DNA of 46,511 nucleotides from Clostridia bacterium (GCA_017410455.1 JAFQQT010000003.1:1-46511); one strand, 5' to 3'; shown: positions 17,174 to 25,888, counted from the first letter of the stretch. Numbers and translations are program-made. Notes: a model not told the origin generated them from the sequence alone.

Positions 17174-17275
17174 TCACCCAAAAGAAGGGTACCGCAATGA
17201 AAGCCTGCCTGTACGCCAATATACGACGACAGCATGCCAGACGTTGCAGTTGACGGTGGTAGCGAAAGCCTTCAT
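17174..17275 (-). CDS. Leader peptide (33 codons)
   Basis: ATG at 17275 with AAAGGAGGG on the - strand (17292-17284), stop TGA at 17176-17174. The peptide begins MKAFATTVNC and ends RYPSFG; the middle is rich in Val and Trp. It matches no family I know. Its good ribosome binding site, its place between a consensus promoter and a terminator, and the alternative pairing in its codons indicate a regulatory upstream ORF. Confidence 0.7.
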   Translation of the reverse strand: MKAFATTVNCNVWHAVVVYWRTGRLSLRYPSFG

Positions 17276-17306
17276 CGGGGTGCCCTCCTTTCGGTAAGAT
17301 GTGGTG

Positions 17307-17336
17307 ATGATAGCACAGGTGAACATGCGTTGTCAA
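17307..17336 (-). promoter_or_regulatory. Promoter of the leader peptide/methyltransferase unit
   Basis: On the - strand: perfect -35 TTGACA (17336-17331), 18-base spacer, -10 TATCAT (17312-17307). The transcript leader is about 220 bases. Confidence 0.85.
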
Positions 17337-17355
17337 GCAGGAAAATGCTGCCGCC

Positions 17356-17883
17356 ATGCCGAACACCGTCCGAAGAAAGCGGAAAGGGGCGGATGCGTCT
17401 GTGAACAGCCTGTGGGATGTGGCCCGCATTGAGCCGGGCAGCCGGAGCGGACTGCGTATCCGTATCCATCCGGGGGTACACCCTTTTGTGCGGCGGGAGC
17501 TGCTGACGTATGGCCGGTGGCTGCGGGCGAGTTACGCCTTTCCCGTCCGGGTGAACGTATATATCCCGAATGCGCTGAAGATCCGCGCCAGCGACGGCGA
17601 ACTCTGCTGGGGCCGGCTCCTGTGGACGGGTGAAATGGCTGATCCGGCCATCATCGATGTGGCTGGCGGCTGCAAGGCTGTGGAGGTCAGGGCGCTTCAG
17701 AACCATGTCTGGGCGACCATCTTCACCCTCACGCACGAGCTGAGCCACTATTTCCAGCGCCTGAAGGGAGTCGAGCTGACCCCGCGCGGTACGGAATGGC
17801 AGGCGACCTTCTGGGCGCACCGGGTGATGGATGAGTATTACGAGGCCGAATGGGATGGCATCGACGACTGGGAAGCCGAATAA
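17356..17883 (+). CDS. Small HExxH metallopeptidase-like protein
   Basis: 175 residues from ATG 17356; a GTG at 17401 after GGAAAGGGG is an alternative start (160 residues). TLTHELSHYFQ contains the zinc-binding HExxH (H127, E128, H131), and E147 in GTEWQATFWAH could be the third ligand, the layout of ImmA/IrrE-type or Spr-type peptidases. No signal peptide or membrane segment, so cytoplasmic. The tail is acidic. No specific family is recognised. It is divergent from the methyltransferase leader and shares its upstream region. Confidence 0.65.
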   Translation: MPNTVRRKRKGADASVNSLWDVARIEPGSRSGLRIRIHPGVHPFVRRELLTYGRWLRASYAFPVRVNVYIPNALKIRASDGELCWGRLLWTGEMADPAIIDVAGGCKAVEVRALQNHVWATIFTLTHELSHYFQRLKGVELTPRGTEWQATFWAHRVMDEYYEAEWDGIDDWEAE

Positions 17884-17921
17884 AGGGACTGCTGCAGCCA
17901 AGATGGCGCGGCAGTCCCTTT
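17882..17921. terminator. Bidirectional terminator between convergent genes
   Basis: AAAGGGACTGC (17882-17892) pairs with GCAGTCCCTTT (17911-17921); A and T tracts on both sides make it serve both the HExxH gene and lysA. Confidence 0.85.
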
Positions 17922-17935
17922 CGGTTATGGCGTTG

Positions 17936-19192
17936 TCACAGCCCCAGCTTCCCCGCCGCCGGATCGATATCCAGCGTGGCGAAGTAGTCCTGCTCGGTCT
18001 CGGCGCGGCGGATCATGCGGAAGCCGCCGTCAGCGGTGTGCAGGATCTCCGCCGAGCGCAGGCGGCCGTTGTAGTTGTAGCCCATGGCGTGACCGTGGGC
18101 GCCGGTATCGTGGATGACGATGAGGTCGCCGTTTTCGATGGCGGGCAGCATCCGGTCGATGGCGAACTTGTCGTTGTTCTCGCACAGGCTGCCCACCACA
18201 TCCACCATGCGGTCGTGGGGCGCATCGCCCTTGCCGCAGACGGTGATATGGTGGTACGCGCCGTACATGGCCGGGCGCATGAGGTTCGCGCAGCAGGCGT
18301 CCAGGCCGATGTAGTGCTTGTAGGTGTCCTTGCGGTGGATGGCGCGGGTGACGAGCCAGCCGATGGGGCCGGTCATCCAGCGGCCCAGCTCGGCCTTGAT
18401 GGCCACGCCGCCCTCGGGGAAAACCTCCTCATACACCTTGCGCACGCCCTCGCCCACGGCGAAGATGTCCGTTTCCGGCGCATCGGGCTCATAGGGGATG
18501 CCCACGCCGCCGGAGAGGTTGATGAACTCCAGCTCCAGCCCGGTCTCCTGCGCCAGGTCACGCCCGACGGTGAAGAGGATCTTCGCCAGGGCCGGGTAGT
18601 AGGCGTCGTCGGTGTTGTTGGAGGAGAGGAAGGAGTGCAGGCTGAAGCGCTTCATGCCCTTTGCCTTGAGGATGCCCAGACCCTCCCGCAGCTGGGGCAG
18701 GGTGAAGCCATACTTGGCATCGCCGGGGTTGCCCATGATCTCGGTGCCGATCTTGAAGTCGCCGCCGGGGTTGTAGCGGCAGCAGACCGACTCAGGGATG
18801 CCGCCGTGCTGCTCGAGGATATCGATGTGGGTGATGTCATCGAGGTTGATGTGGGCGCCCATGGCCCGGGCGTGGTCGAACTCGGCATAGGGCATGGCGT
18901 TGGCGGAGAACATCACGTCCCCGCCCGTGAAGCCGGCGGCCTCGGCCAGCATCAGCTCCGTTTCCGAGGAGCAGTCCACGCCGCAGCCCTCCTCGCCCAG
19001 GATGCGCAGGATGGCAGGGTTGGGCAGGGCCTTGACGGCGAAGTACTCCTTGAAGTCGCAGCACCAGCTGAAAGCTGCGTTCAGGTCGCGGGCGCGCTGG
19101 CGCAGCCCGGCTTCGTCATAGAGGTGGAAGGGGGTGGCATACTTGGCGGCTGCGGCCTCGAAAACGCCGTCCGCCAGGGTGAAATTCGGCAT
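17936..19192 (-). CDS. lysA: Diaminopimelate decarboxylase
   Basis: 418 residues, normal for the family. It converts meso-diaminopimelate to L-lysine, the last step of lysine synthesis, in the cytoplasm. EYFAVKALPNPAIL contains the PLP-binding K54; GGVGIPY binds the cofactor phosphate; SLCENNDKFA matches the CEx(x)D active-site motif; MRPAMYGAYH and MGYNYNG are C-terminal signatures. GGAG stands ten bases before the ATG and a promoter lies at 19225-19253. A single-gene unit, divergent from the RdRp-like operon. Confidence 0.92.
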   Translation of the reverse strand: MPNFTLADGVFEAAAAKYATPFHLYDEAGLRQRARDLNAAFSWCCDFKEYFAVKALPNPAILRILGEEGCGVDCSSETELMLAEAAGFTGGDVMFSANAMPYAEFDHARAMGAHINLDDITHIDILEQHGGIPESVCCRYNPGGDFKIGTEIMGNPGDAKYGFTLPQLREGLGILKAKGMKRFSLHSFLSSNNTDDAYYPALAKILFTVGRDLAQETGLELEFINLSGGVGIPYEPDAPETDIFAVGEGVRKVYEEVFPEGGVAIKAELGRWMTGPIGWLVTRAIHRKDTYKHYIGLDACCANLMRPAMYGAYHHITVCGKGDAPHDRMVDVVGSLCENNDKFAIDRMLPAIENGDLIVIHDTGAHGHAMGYNYNGRLRSAEILHTADGGFRMIRRAETEQDYFATLDIDPAAGKLGL

Positions 19193-19224
19193 GGGGGATC
19201 ACTCCGTTTCAATAGTACCTGCCC

Positions 19225-19253
19225 AATATAGCACAAGGCGGCGGGAAGTGCAA
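19225..19253 (-). promoter_or_regulatory. lysA promoter
   Basis: On the - strand: -35 TTGCAC (19253-19248), 17-base spacer, -10 TATATT (19230-19225). Confidence 0.75.
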
Positions 19254-19353
19254 GTTCTTTTGCTGTATCCGCTGCAGGATGGCCGGATTGCGGGGAATGA
19301 CTGCAAGAAAGCACGCAATCTTCCGGATTGTGCTTCTTTTTACTCGCAAAATG

Positions 19354-19362
19354 TGGTAAAAT
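19354..19362 (+). promoter_or_regulatory. Extended -10 promoter of the RdRp-like operon
   Basis: TGG followed by TAAAAT (19357-19362) is an extended -10 element. No good -35 box is seen at 17-18 bases, so expression may be weak or need an activator. Confidence 0.5.
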
Positions 19363-19395
19363 GTCGTCAGTACGGGATACAGGAGGCTGGAACCG

Positions 19396-22300
19396 ATGAA
19401 GCGGGCTGGCAGGAAGTTTGACATCTGTGTGATCGGCGCGGGGGACGTGGAACGGCTGCATGCCTGGAAGTCCCCGCGGGAGGTGCGCTTCAGCTATGAG
19501 GATTCCCGGCGGCTGCGCCGCGTCCGCAAGCGCAACACGCTCCTCTTCGACGCCCTGGCGGACCTTATCGGCGGGGCGTATCAGCTGAGCGTCGGCGTGA
19601 ATGAGGACATGCTCTACGAAACCATCATGGTGGATTTCAGTCAGCATGGAGACGTGTGCTGCCAGGAGCCGGCCAAGGACGCGGCCCCGGCCATCCTCCC
19701 GGCTGACGAGCTGGAAAAGACGCTCTATGAGCAGGGCTTCCATGTCGAAAAGCAGGATGGCTCGCTGGTGCACTTCGTGCCCTTCGTGGCCTCGGCCTCC
19801 ATGTCCCGGGAGGAAGAGTACCTCTTTGTGAATGCTGACAGGCTGGATGCGCTGCTGAGGGTTGTGTCGCTGGACATGGTGGCGGCTGTGAACGGCATGC
19901 CCGTTGTGGATGGCAGGCCGCTGGAGCCGGACGGGGAATCCCCCTTCGGCGCGCTGGCGGAGGGCAGGGCGATGGTCTCCGTGCCCAAGCTGGCGGCCTA
20001 TCTGGGCCTGGCGCTGTCCGATGGCGTGTCCCTGCGCGAGGCATACGGCGGAGCGAAGGAAGAAGCCTGGCTGCTGGGCCTGAACGAGCAAAACACCGTC
20101 TGTGTGGCGGACTGGGGCAACGCCCCGACGCACCTGGATGCCTTCGACTATTGCTGGGTGAACGAGGAAGTGACCCTGCAGGCGGGCGACATCCCCTCCA
20201 GAAGCGCCGGCGATAAGCAGACCGAACTGCAGAAGCGCCTGCAGACGCTGTTCACGGCGCTCTATGGCACGGACCGCGCAGCCTTTGATGCACTGATGAC
20301 CGCCGGGGACGTCTGCGCGCTCTGGCAGCAGGCGATCGGGCGCTTCTTCGCCGGAAAGGCGGAGGTGGAGCTCAAGCCGATGCGGATCCCGCACCTCCAG
20401 CCCGGTCCGCAGGGCGCCAGCGTCCATCTGGCGGCGGTGCTGTATGCCGCCTGCCTGTATGCGGATGAGGGCGAGTTCCTGCTGTCGGCTGCATCTGCGC
20501 TCAGCGGGGATGAGCAGGTGCTCACCCAGCAGGAGCTGCAGGACGCCGTGGCGGACCTGGCGACGAACGAAGAGAAGCGCAACCGCCTGTGGAATGTCAT
20601 GCACGAGCAGAACCCGGCGGAAAACCATGTGATGGAGGCGACCAGCGACGAGGCAGGCGTGCACCTGAAACTCCGCATGGAGCCCTGCACGATGTACCGC
20701 GCGGAGCTGCGCCACATCAATTTCCGGGATCGCCACGGCAATGGCAACATGTACGACGGCTGCGGTTTCCTGGATGACGAATTGTTCGGGGAACTGCAGG
20801 CGCTGCTGGGCGTGACGGAGCCGCTGAACGCCGTGCAGATCCGTCTGCCCTGGTGCAAGGGCTTGCTGGTGCGCTTCACGGCGACGCGGTTCTTCCGGGA
20901 GTGGGCGCTGAAGCAGGGCGCGGACGTGCCCGGCATGACCATCACAGACGTGTTCGGGCAGCAGCGCCCCCTCTTTGACGCGCAGGGGGAGCCGCTGGTG
21001 AAGGCGTTCTTCACCGCGTCAATGTTCAAGGGCGCGGGGTGGTTCCGCCATCTGGTGGATCAGAGCCCGGAAGGGCAGACGGGCGACCGCTGGGCGGAGT
21101 ACTGGCGGCGGCTGCGGGCGCACCGCACGTCGCTGCTCATCGCGGGCAGGAGCACGCCGCCGGGGATGAAGAGCCGCCTGAATTACCAGTTCCTCACCAC
21201 GCTGGGCCTGGAGGCCGGCGAGCTGAACATGCTGGCGGAGCGCCGCCTGCGGGAGCTGGGCGAAGTGCTGGGCATGAAGGCGGATGAGCGGGCGGATCGC
21301 CTGGCGGAGCTGCTGATGGGTCTGGCCGCACCGGAGGAGGAGATCCCCGACCTGCCGGAGATCCCGGATGCGATGGACGAGGAGTCCGACGCGGACAAAG
21401 AGGATGCCGAGGAACCGGAAGGAACGGATACGGAGTCGGGCAGCGATGAGGAAGACTACCTCCGCCTGCTGGGCAAGGCCCTCCGCCGGCATCCCGGGAC
21501 GTTGCTGAACACCTCTTTGGTGATGGAACGTTTTGACGCCCTGGTGCGCAGCGAGGTGCTGCAGATGATGCGCGGCCGCCTGACGGTCAGCGGCGATGTG
21601 CGCTACCTCCTGCCGGACCTGATGCAGGTGCTGCGCCATATGGCGCGTCACTTCCTCTTCCGGGCCGATGGCAGCAGGGTCGGCGAGCTGGCGCGGAATG
21701 CGGAGGCTTCCCGGGCGACGTCCCTCATCAATGGCCGCAATGGTAACTACCCCTACGGCTGCTATTATGCCCCGGCAGCCAATGTGCCATGGCAGCACCG
21801 CACAGGCCGGCTGGGCAAGGCGGGGACGCTGACGGATGTGGCCATCCTGCGCAACCCCCACTATGCCCAGGGCGAAGCGCCCATCCTCCGGCCGCTGGCG
21901 AAGGACGTGCGCGAAGAATACGACTTCTGGTTCTCCCACCTGGTGGGCTGTGTGATAGCACCTGCAGCGGTGATGCACACCATCAACGGCGCGGACTGCG
22001 ATGGCGACCGCGTCAACGTGTGCGCCGAACCTGTGGTGCTCACCGCCATCCGCCGCCGGGCAAAGCGCGAGAATGCCCTGCTGAAGGCCGTCATCAGCCG
22101 CCGGGGGGAAATCCTGAGCTGGCTGGACACGGCATCTGCGACCTGCCGGGGCAAGAGCCAGAGGAGGTATCTCCTGCGGCTGCGGGAGGAGCTGCCCCGC
22201 ATCCTGCCGGAAGCGGAGCCGGAGCAGCTCGTCATCCGCGACAGCTTTCCCCCGCTGGTCTACGCGGGCAGCGCATCGGGGGCGCGGTATCTCATGCCGC

Positions 22301-23703
22301 AGGATCTGCACGGGGAGAAGCTGCGCGACCGGCTGTGGGACGCGTTCTGCATCTCCCGCATGCAGCGCATCGGCCAGATGAGCCTGCGGGTGCTGGCCCT
22401 CACCCCCGATGCCTATGGCGATATCCCCCGGGACGCGGAGAAGGGCATGCTGCCGCCGCAGCTGCTGGCCTGCTTCCTGGCCCGCTACCTGGTGGTGAGC
22501 GGCGCGCTGGACACGGCCATGGAGATCGACATGGCCAAAACCGGCGCGCGGCGCAAGGATCAGCCCCTGCTGAGCGTGCCGGTGGAGCTGCGCAAGCAGC
22601 TGGCCATGCGCCGCAGGAGCGGCTACCTGTGCTGGCACAGGCTCTGCAAGGATTATGAGCGCCGCCTGGGCGGCTATGGCTTCAGCCGTGCGCTGGAGGA
22701 GATGATGGGCAAGTACTGCGCGCAATGGAAGGCGCCTGCCGCCGGCTGGATGGCCGTGGACGTGCTGCCCAGACTGGTGTACCACCTCTTTTCGCCCGAA
22801 AAAGCCGCGCGGCTGTGCGCTGACCCGGTGGAGGAGAAGAGGCGCCCCGTGGTGCAGGAGCATATGCTGGGCAGCGGCGTGCGCCGTCCTTTGCGGCGGG
22901 TGCTGCGGCAGCCCACAGCCGGGGAGCTGACGCTGCTCAACGCGCCCCGCAGGGACGGAAGCACCCTGCTGGGAGAGCTGCGGGGTCTGCTGAAGCATTA
23001 TGATCAGGCGCGGCGGCTGCAGAGCCGGGCGCAGAGGGCCTGCGACGGGCTGGACAAGGCGTATCAGGCCGTGCTGCGCTGGCTGCTGACCAATGGCCGG
23101 AGCCTGGATGATGCGCTGAAGGCCATGGAGCTGCTGCGCGGCATGCTCAACCGCTGGCACGGGAACCATCAGGCAACGACGAAGCTGCTGTGCGACGTGC
23201 TGGGCATGCTGCAGAAGCTGGCCCGGGATCAGTCCGTGGCGGTGCAGTGGGGCTGGACGCGCGATGAAGCGCAGCGCCGGGGGCTGCTCAGGGGCATGCT
23301 CCTCAGGGCCCACGGCGTCAAGGAGGGTGAACTGCCCGCTGAAATGGGTTTCACCGCCGAGGAGGAAGCCCTGCTGTTGAGCGGCCGCCGCTCCATTGTG
23401 CTGGTGCGGCTGGTGGCGGACTACGGCTGGCGGGAAACGCTGATGCAGCAGTGCGCCGACACGGGCCGTGCCCCGACGCATGACGAGCTGGAGGCAGACC
23501 TGCGCGCCGCCATCGCCCGGGAACATCCCGATCGGGTGGACGACCTGCTCTGCGCCGCCTGCTGCCTCCTCAGGGACAGCAGCTACACCGACAAGAGTGG
23601 CCGCCAGTGCACGATGATGAGTGATTTCCTGCTGACCTACCTGCTGCGGGCTCAGCTGGCTGATGTGATTGTGAACCCGGAGGAAGGAGGCGAGCAGCCG
23701 TGA
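19396..23703 (+). CDS. Bacterial homologue of eukaryotic (QDE-1-like) RNA-dependent RNA polymerase
   Basis: 1435 residues. Motifs that recall eukaryotic RNAi polymerases occur in the right order: DGCGF (454-458), AVQIRLPWCKG with K488, TASMFKG (540-546; compare RPSMxKF), RLNYQFLTTLG (594-604; compare LNRQxxxLLSTLG), ILRNPH (817-822; compare RNPCLHPGD) and GADCDGDRVNV with D867, D869 and D871, the metal-binding triad of the second double-psi barrel. The family makes RNA from RNA, and relatives such as phage YonO transcribe DNA. An acidic linker lies at about 646-690; the first 440 and last 550 residues match nothing I know. AGGAGG is nine bases before the ATG. Template and product are unknown. 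Confidence 0.8.
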   Translation: MKRAGRKFDICVIGAGDVERLHAWKSPREVRFSYEDSRRLRRVRKRNTLLFDALADLIGGAYQLSVGVNEDMLYETIMVDFSQHGDVCCQEPAKDAAPAILPADELEKTLYEQGFHVEKQDGSLVHFVPFVASASMSREEEYLFVNADRLDALLRVVSLDMVAAVNGMPVVDGRPLEPDGESPFGALAEGRAMVSVPKLAAYLGLALSDGVSLREAYGGAKEEAWLLGLNEQNTVCVADWGNAPTHLDAFDYCWVNEEVTLQAGDIPSRSAGDKQTELQKRLQTLFTALYGTDRAAFDALMTAGDVCALWQQAIGRFFAGKAEVELKPMRIPHLQPGPQGASVHLAAVLYAACLYADEGEFLLSAASALSGDEQVLTQQELQDAVADLATNEEKRNRLWNVMHEQNPAENHVMEATSDEAGVHLKLRMEPCTMYRAELRHINFRDRHGNGNMYDGCGFLDDELFGELQALLGVTEPLNAVQIRLPWCKGLLVRFTATRFFREWALKQGADVPGMTITDVFGQQRPLFDAQGEPLVKAFFTASMFKGAGWFRHLVDQSPEGQTGDRWAEYWRRLRAHRTSLLIAGRSTPPGMKSRLNYQFLTTLGLEAGELNMLAERRLRELGEVLGMKADERADRLAELLMGLAAPEEEIPDLPEIPDAMDEESDADKEDAEEPEGTDTESGSDEEDYLRLLGKALRRHPGTLLNTSLVMERFDALVRSEVLQMMRGRLTVSGDVRYLLPDLMQVLRHMARHFLFRADGSRVGELARNAEASRATSLINGRNGNYPYGCYYAPAANVPWQHRTGRLGKAGTLTDVAILRNPHYAQGEAPILRPLAKDVREEYDFWFSHLVGCVIAPAAVMHTINGADCDGDRVNVCAEPVVLTAIRRRAKRENALLKAVISRRGEILSWLDTASATCRGKSQRRYLLRLREELPRILPEAEPEQLVIRDSFPPLVYAGSASGARYLMPQDLHGEKLRDRLWDAFCISRMQRIGQMSLRVLALTPDAYGDIPRDAEKGMLPPQLLACFLARYLVVSGALDTAMEIDMAKTGARRKDQPLLSVPVELRKQLAMRRRSGYLCWHRLCKDYERRLGGYGFSRALEEMMGKYCAQWKAPAAGWMAVDVLPRLVYHLFSPEKAARLCADPVEEKRRPVVQEHMLGSGVRRPLRRVLRQPTAGELTLLNAPRRDGSTLLGELRGLLKHYDQARRLQSRAQRACDGLDKAYQAVLRWLLTNGRSLDDALKAMELLRGMLNRWHGNHQATTKLLCDVLGMLQKLARDQSVAVQWGWTRDEAQRRGLLRGMLLRAHGVKEGELPAEMGFTAEEEALLLSGRRSIVLVRLVADYGWRETLMQQCADTGRAPTHDELEADLRAAIAREHPDRVDDLLCAACCLLRDSSYTDKSGRQCTMMSDFLLTYLLRAQLADVIVNPEEGGEQP

Positions 23704-25631
23704 TTGGTTATGATGAATACAGGGAGGCCGGGAACCTCCTGAGCCTGCTGTACGAATCCCGGCTGATGCTGCCCCGGTTCAACGATTGCGGCGATATCTT
23801 CACGCAGGCGCTCAGCCAGGGTGAGCAGGTGCTCAATGCGGTGCTGCCGGCTCTCCTGGGGGAGTATGCGGCACTGGCCATCTGGGCCCACGACAGGCGA
23901 CAGAGCGGCCTGTATGCCCTGTGCTTTGATGAGGCGCGGGAGGTGCAGCGCAAGCCCTATGACCTGCTGGCCCGCCTGGAGCCCCAGGCATGGGAAACCG
24001 ATGAGGCGCCGCTGGCCCCGGAGCTGCTGCTGGGGCTCACCGATGCAGAAAAGACCCGCGTGCGCAGGCTGTATCACCGGCTGCTGTGCATTCAGCCCAT
24101 GCGCCTGCTGCTGGAGCGGCTCAGCCGGCTGGAGGAGGCGCTGGCGCTGCCCCCTGGCCAGCGTGAGGCGGAGATAGCGCAGTGCATCTGCGAGGAAGGC
24201 TTCTGCGACCCCATCCCCATGTTCATGGAGCGGCGGAGCGGCCAGCGGCTGGACCTGCGGGACAACGACTTCACCATCCTGGACCGGCTGATGGACAACT
24301 GGGACAGGCCCCTGCGGCAGGAGCCGGACTTCCGCCTCCCGGCAGAGATCTTCCAGTACACGACCTGCGGCCGCAAGCTGATGACGGCTGCCATCGCCCA
24401 TAAGGCGGCCTCCGGCAGCAGGCAATACCGGGCGATCCCCGGCGGGCACATCGCCCTGGGCGTCTATGACGGCAGCCGGAAGCCCGACGCCTTTTTCAAG
24501 GCCGTGACCACGAAGCCCGGCGGGCGGGAGAAGCGCCTGCTGCATGTGTTGGGGTATGCCGGCACGCGGCTGGTGCGGCTGACGGGCACGGCGGTGAAAT
24601 GCTTCGTCAACGCCCCTCAGGCGGAGGACTTCCGTGCGGCGGACGATGGCGGCCAGAACCTGCTGCCCCGGCTGAGCGACGATGTGCTGATCCGCCTGGA
24701 GGCGAAGAAGACCTATCTGCGGGAGTTCATACGGGAGGAACTGAAGGGCGACGACCAACGCCACCGCGCCATCGGTGAGCTGCGGCGGCTGGTGGAGGCG
24801 GTCTTTGCGGCTGGAACGCTGCCTGAAAAGGTCAGCGGCGAGATCGGTGCGAAGGCGAATTCCGGCCCCAACCAGGGCGCGCGCCTGGCGGGGATGCTCC
24901 TGGCGCATCATGTGGGCGAGGGCCTGCGCTGCCTGCCCTGCCCCGGAGGGAAGCCCCCGGCGCCGTTGCTGGCACTGATGGACGCGCTGCGTGACGATCC
25001 GGAAGCATGCAAAGCCTTCTGGAAGGACATGCGCCAGAAGCATGCCGGGAAAGTCCGGCTGGATGTGCGCTATGTGGGCGAGGGCAACGACCGGGCGCTC
25101 TGGGTGCTGTGCATCCCGGGCAAGCCGTGCAAGCCTCAGGAGCAGTGGCTGTCCGCAGCGGCGGCAGCGGCGAAACAGCGGGCCCTGGACGGGCTGAGCG
25201 AGCCGCCTTTCTCCTGCGCGGAGCTCCGGAGCATCATGCGCGAGGGCCTGCTGCGCTTCCTCTACTTCCGCAACAGCGTGGGTACCGGGAATGCTGCGTT
25301 CGGGCTGAGCACCAGCCCGCGCATCCGCCCCAGGGATATCTACTTCCACCTGCTGTGCCTCTGGTGCGCGCTGCAGCTGAATGACGGGAAAATCACGCAG
25401 CTGACGGCGGATTACGAAAATCCTGAGAATTCTCAGTTTGAAACGAGAAATGGCCCCCGGACCTTCGTTGAGCTGTTTGAAGGGGCAGATACGCAAGCCT
25501 GCACGGAGCACCTCACGCCCGGCAGGCTCCGCGGCTTCCTGCAGCAGACTGTCGCAAAGGAGCTGCGGATCGGGCCTGTGTCGGACGACGCATTCACGAT
25601 CGCGGTTTCGCCCTGTTCCACAGAGGGTTGA
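23700..25631 (+). CDS. Unknown protein translationally coupled to the RdRp-like gene
   Basis: 643 residues. The GTG start overlaps the RdRp-like stop as GTGA and has AAGGAGG nine bases upstream, so the two proteins are made together and probably interact. I recognise no domain: no Walker motif, no nuclease motif, no membrane segment. It is mostly helical by composition. Visible landmarks are a CxxC (LPCPGG region near residue 408), a conserved-looking segment RLDLRDNDFTILDRLMDNW near 180-200, and several basic stretches that could bind nucleic acid. It is the last gene of the operon; a fresh promoter overlaps its stop codon. Confidence 0.75.
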   Translation: MIGYDEYREAGNLLSLLYESRLMLPRFNDCGDIFTQALSQGEQVLNAVLPALLGEYAALAIWAHDRRQSGLYALCFDEAREVQRKPYDLLARLEPQAWETDEAPLAPELLLGLTDAEKTRVRRLYHRLLCIQPMRLLLERLSRLEEALALPPGQREAEIAQCICEEGFCDPIPMFMERRSGQRLDLRDNDFTILDRLMDNWDRPLRQEPDFRLPAEIFQYTTCGRKLMTAAIAHKAASGSRQYRAIPGGHIALGVYDGSRKPDAFFKAVTTKPGGREKRLLHVLGYAGTRLVRLTGTAVKCFVNAPQAEDFRAADDGGQNLLPRLSDDVLIRLEAKKTYLREFIREELKGDDQRHRAIGELRRLVEAVFAAGTLPEKVSGEIGAKANSGPNQGARLAGMLLAHHVGEGLRCLPCPGGKPPAPLLALMDALRDDPEACKAFWKDMRQKHAGKVRLDVRYVGEGNDRALWVLCIPGKPCKPQEQWLSAAAAAAKQRALDGLSEPPFSCAELRSIMREGLLRFLYFRNSVGTGNAAFGLSTSPRIRPRDIYFHLLCLWCALQLNDGKITQLTADYENPENSQFETRNGPRTFVELFEGADTQACTEHLTPGRLRGFLQQTVAKELRIGPVSDDAFTIAVSPCSTEG

Positions 25632-25657
25632 CACTTCTGCCCGTGCTGTGGTAAGAT
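25628..25657 (+). promoter_or_regulatory. Strong promoter of a short transcription unit
   Basis: Perfect -35 TTGACA (25628-25633), 18-base spacer, -10 TAAGAT (25652-25657). It overlaps the stop codon of the preceding gene and drives a unit that ends at the terminator at 25819-25859. Confidence 0.8.
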
Positions 25658-25663
25658 ACGGTT

Positions 25664-25859
25664 GCGGTGGTTTACCGAATGACTCAGCGATGAAAAAAGC
25701 AATAAGCGGCGACTGGAAGCGTTTTGGCCGGAAGTCACTCGTCAGAGTTGCTCGCCTCTGCTATTTCGATCGGAGTAACATGGGATATCACCATCCGGCG
25801 GCTTGACCGCTGTATAAAGGCTGTATCTGTCCTCAGGCGATGGATACAGTCCTTTTTTT
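25664..25859 (+). ncRNA. Candidate structured non-coding RNA of about 195 nt
   Basis: The unit starts seven bases after a strong -10 box and ends at an intrinsic terminator (GGCTGTATC 25819-25827 with GATACAG/CC 25843-25852, then seven T). The first transcribed bases GGTGGT (25666-25671) can pair with ATCACC (25787-25792), enclosing a domain with GTTGCTC (25747-25753) paired to GAGTAAC (25773-25779). A 38-codon ORF (25690-25806) lacks a ribosome binding site. The next gene has its own promoter, so this is not its leader. Length and shape resemble regulatory RNAs such as 6S, but I cannot match a family. Closeness to the RdRp-like operon is suggestive. Confidence 0.5.
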
Positions 25860-25888
25860 GCAAATCCCCGGCAGGGGCGCAGGAAAGC

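Noticed and set aside
17082-17429. N-terminal extension of the methyltransferase
   Set aside because: It would cross the promoter, leader ORF and terminator; AGGAGG supports the start at 17081.
21019-23526. Long - strand frame opposite the RdRp-like gene
   Set aside because: The product is Gln/His/Arg-rich without motifs, while the + strand carries ordered polymerase motifs and a proper start.
25690-25806. 38-codon ORF inside the short transcription unit
   Set aside because: No Shine-Dalgarno sequence and an out-of-frame ATG just before it; RNA structure explains the unit better, though a small peptide cannot be excluded.
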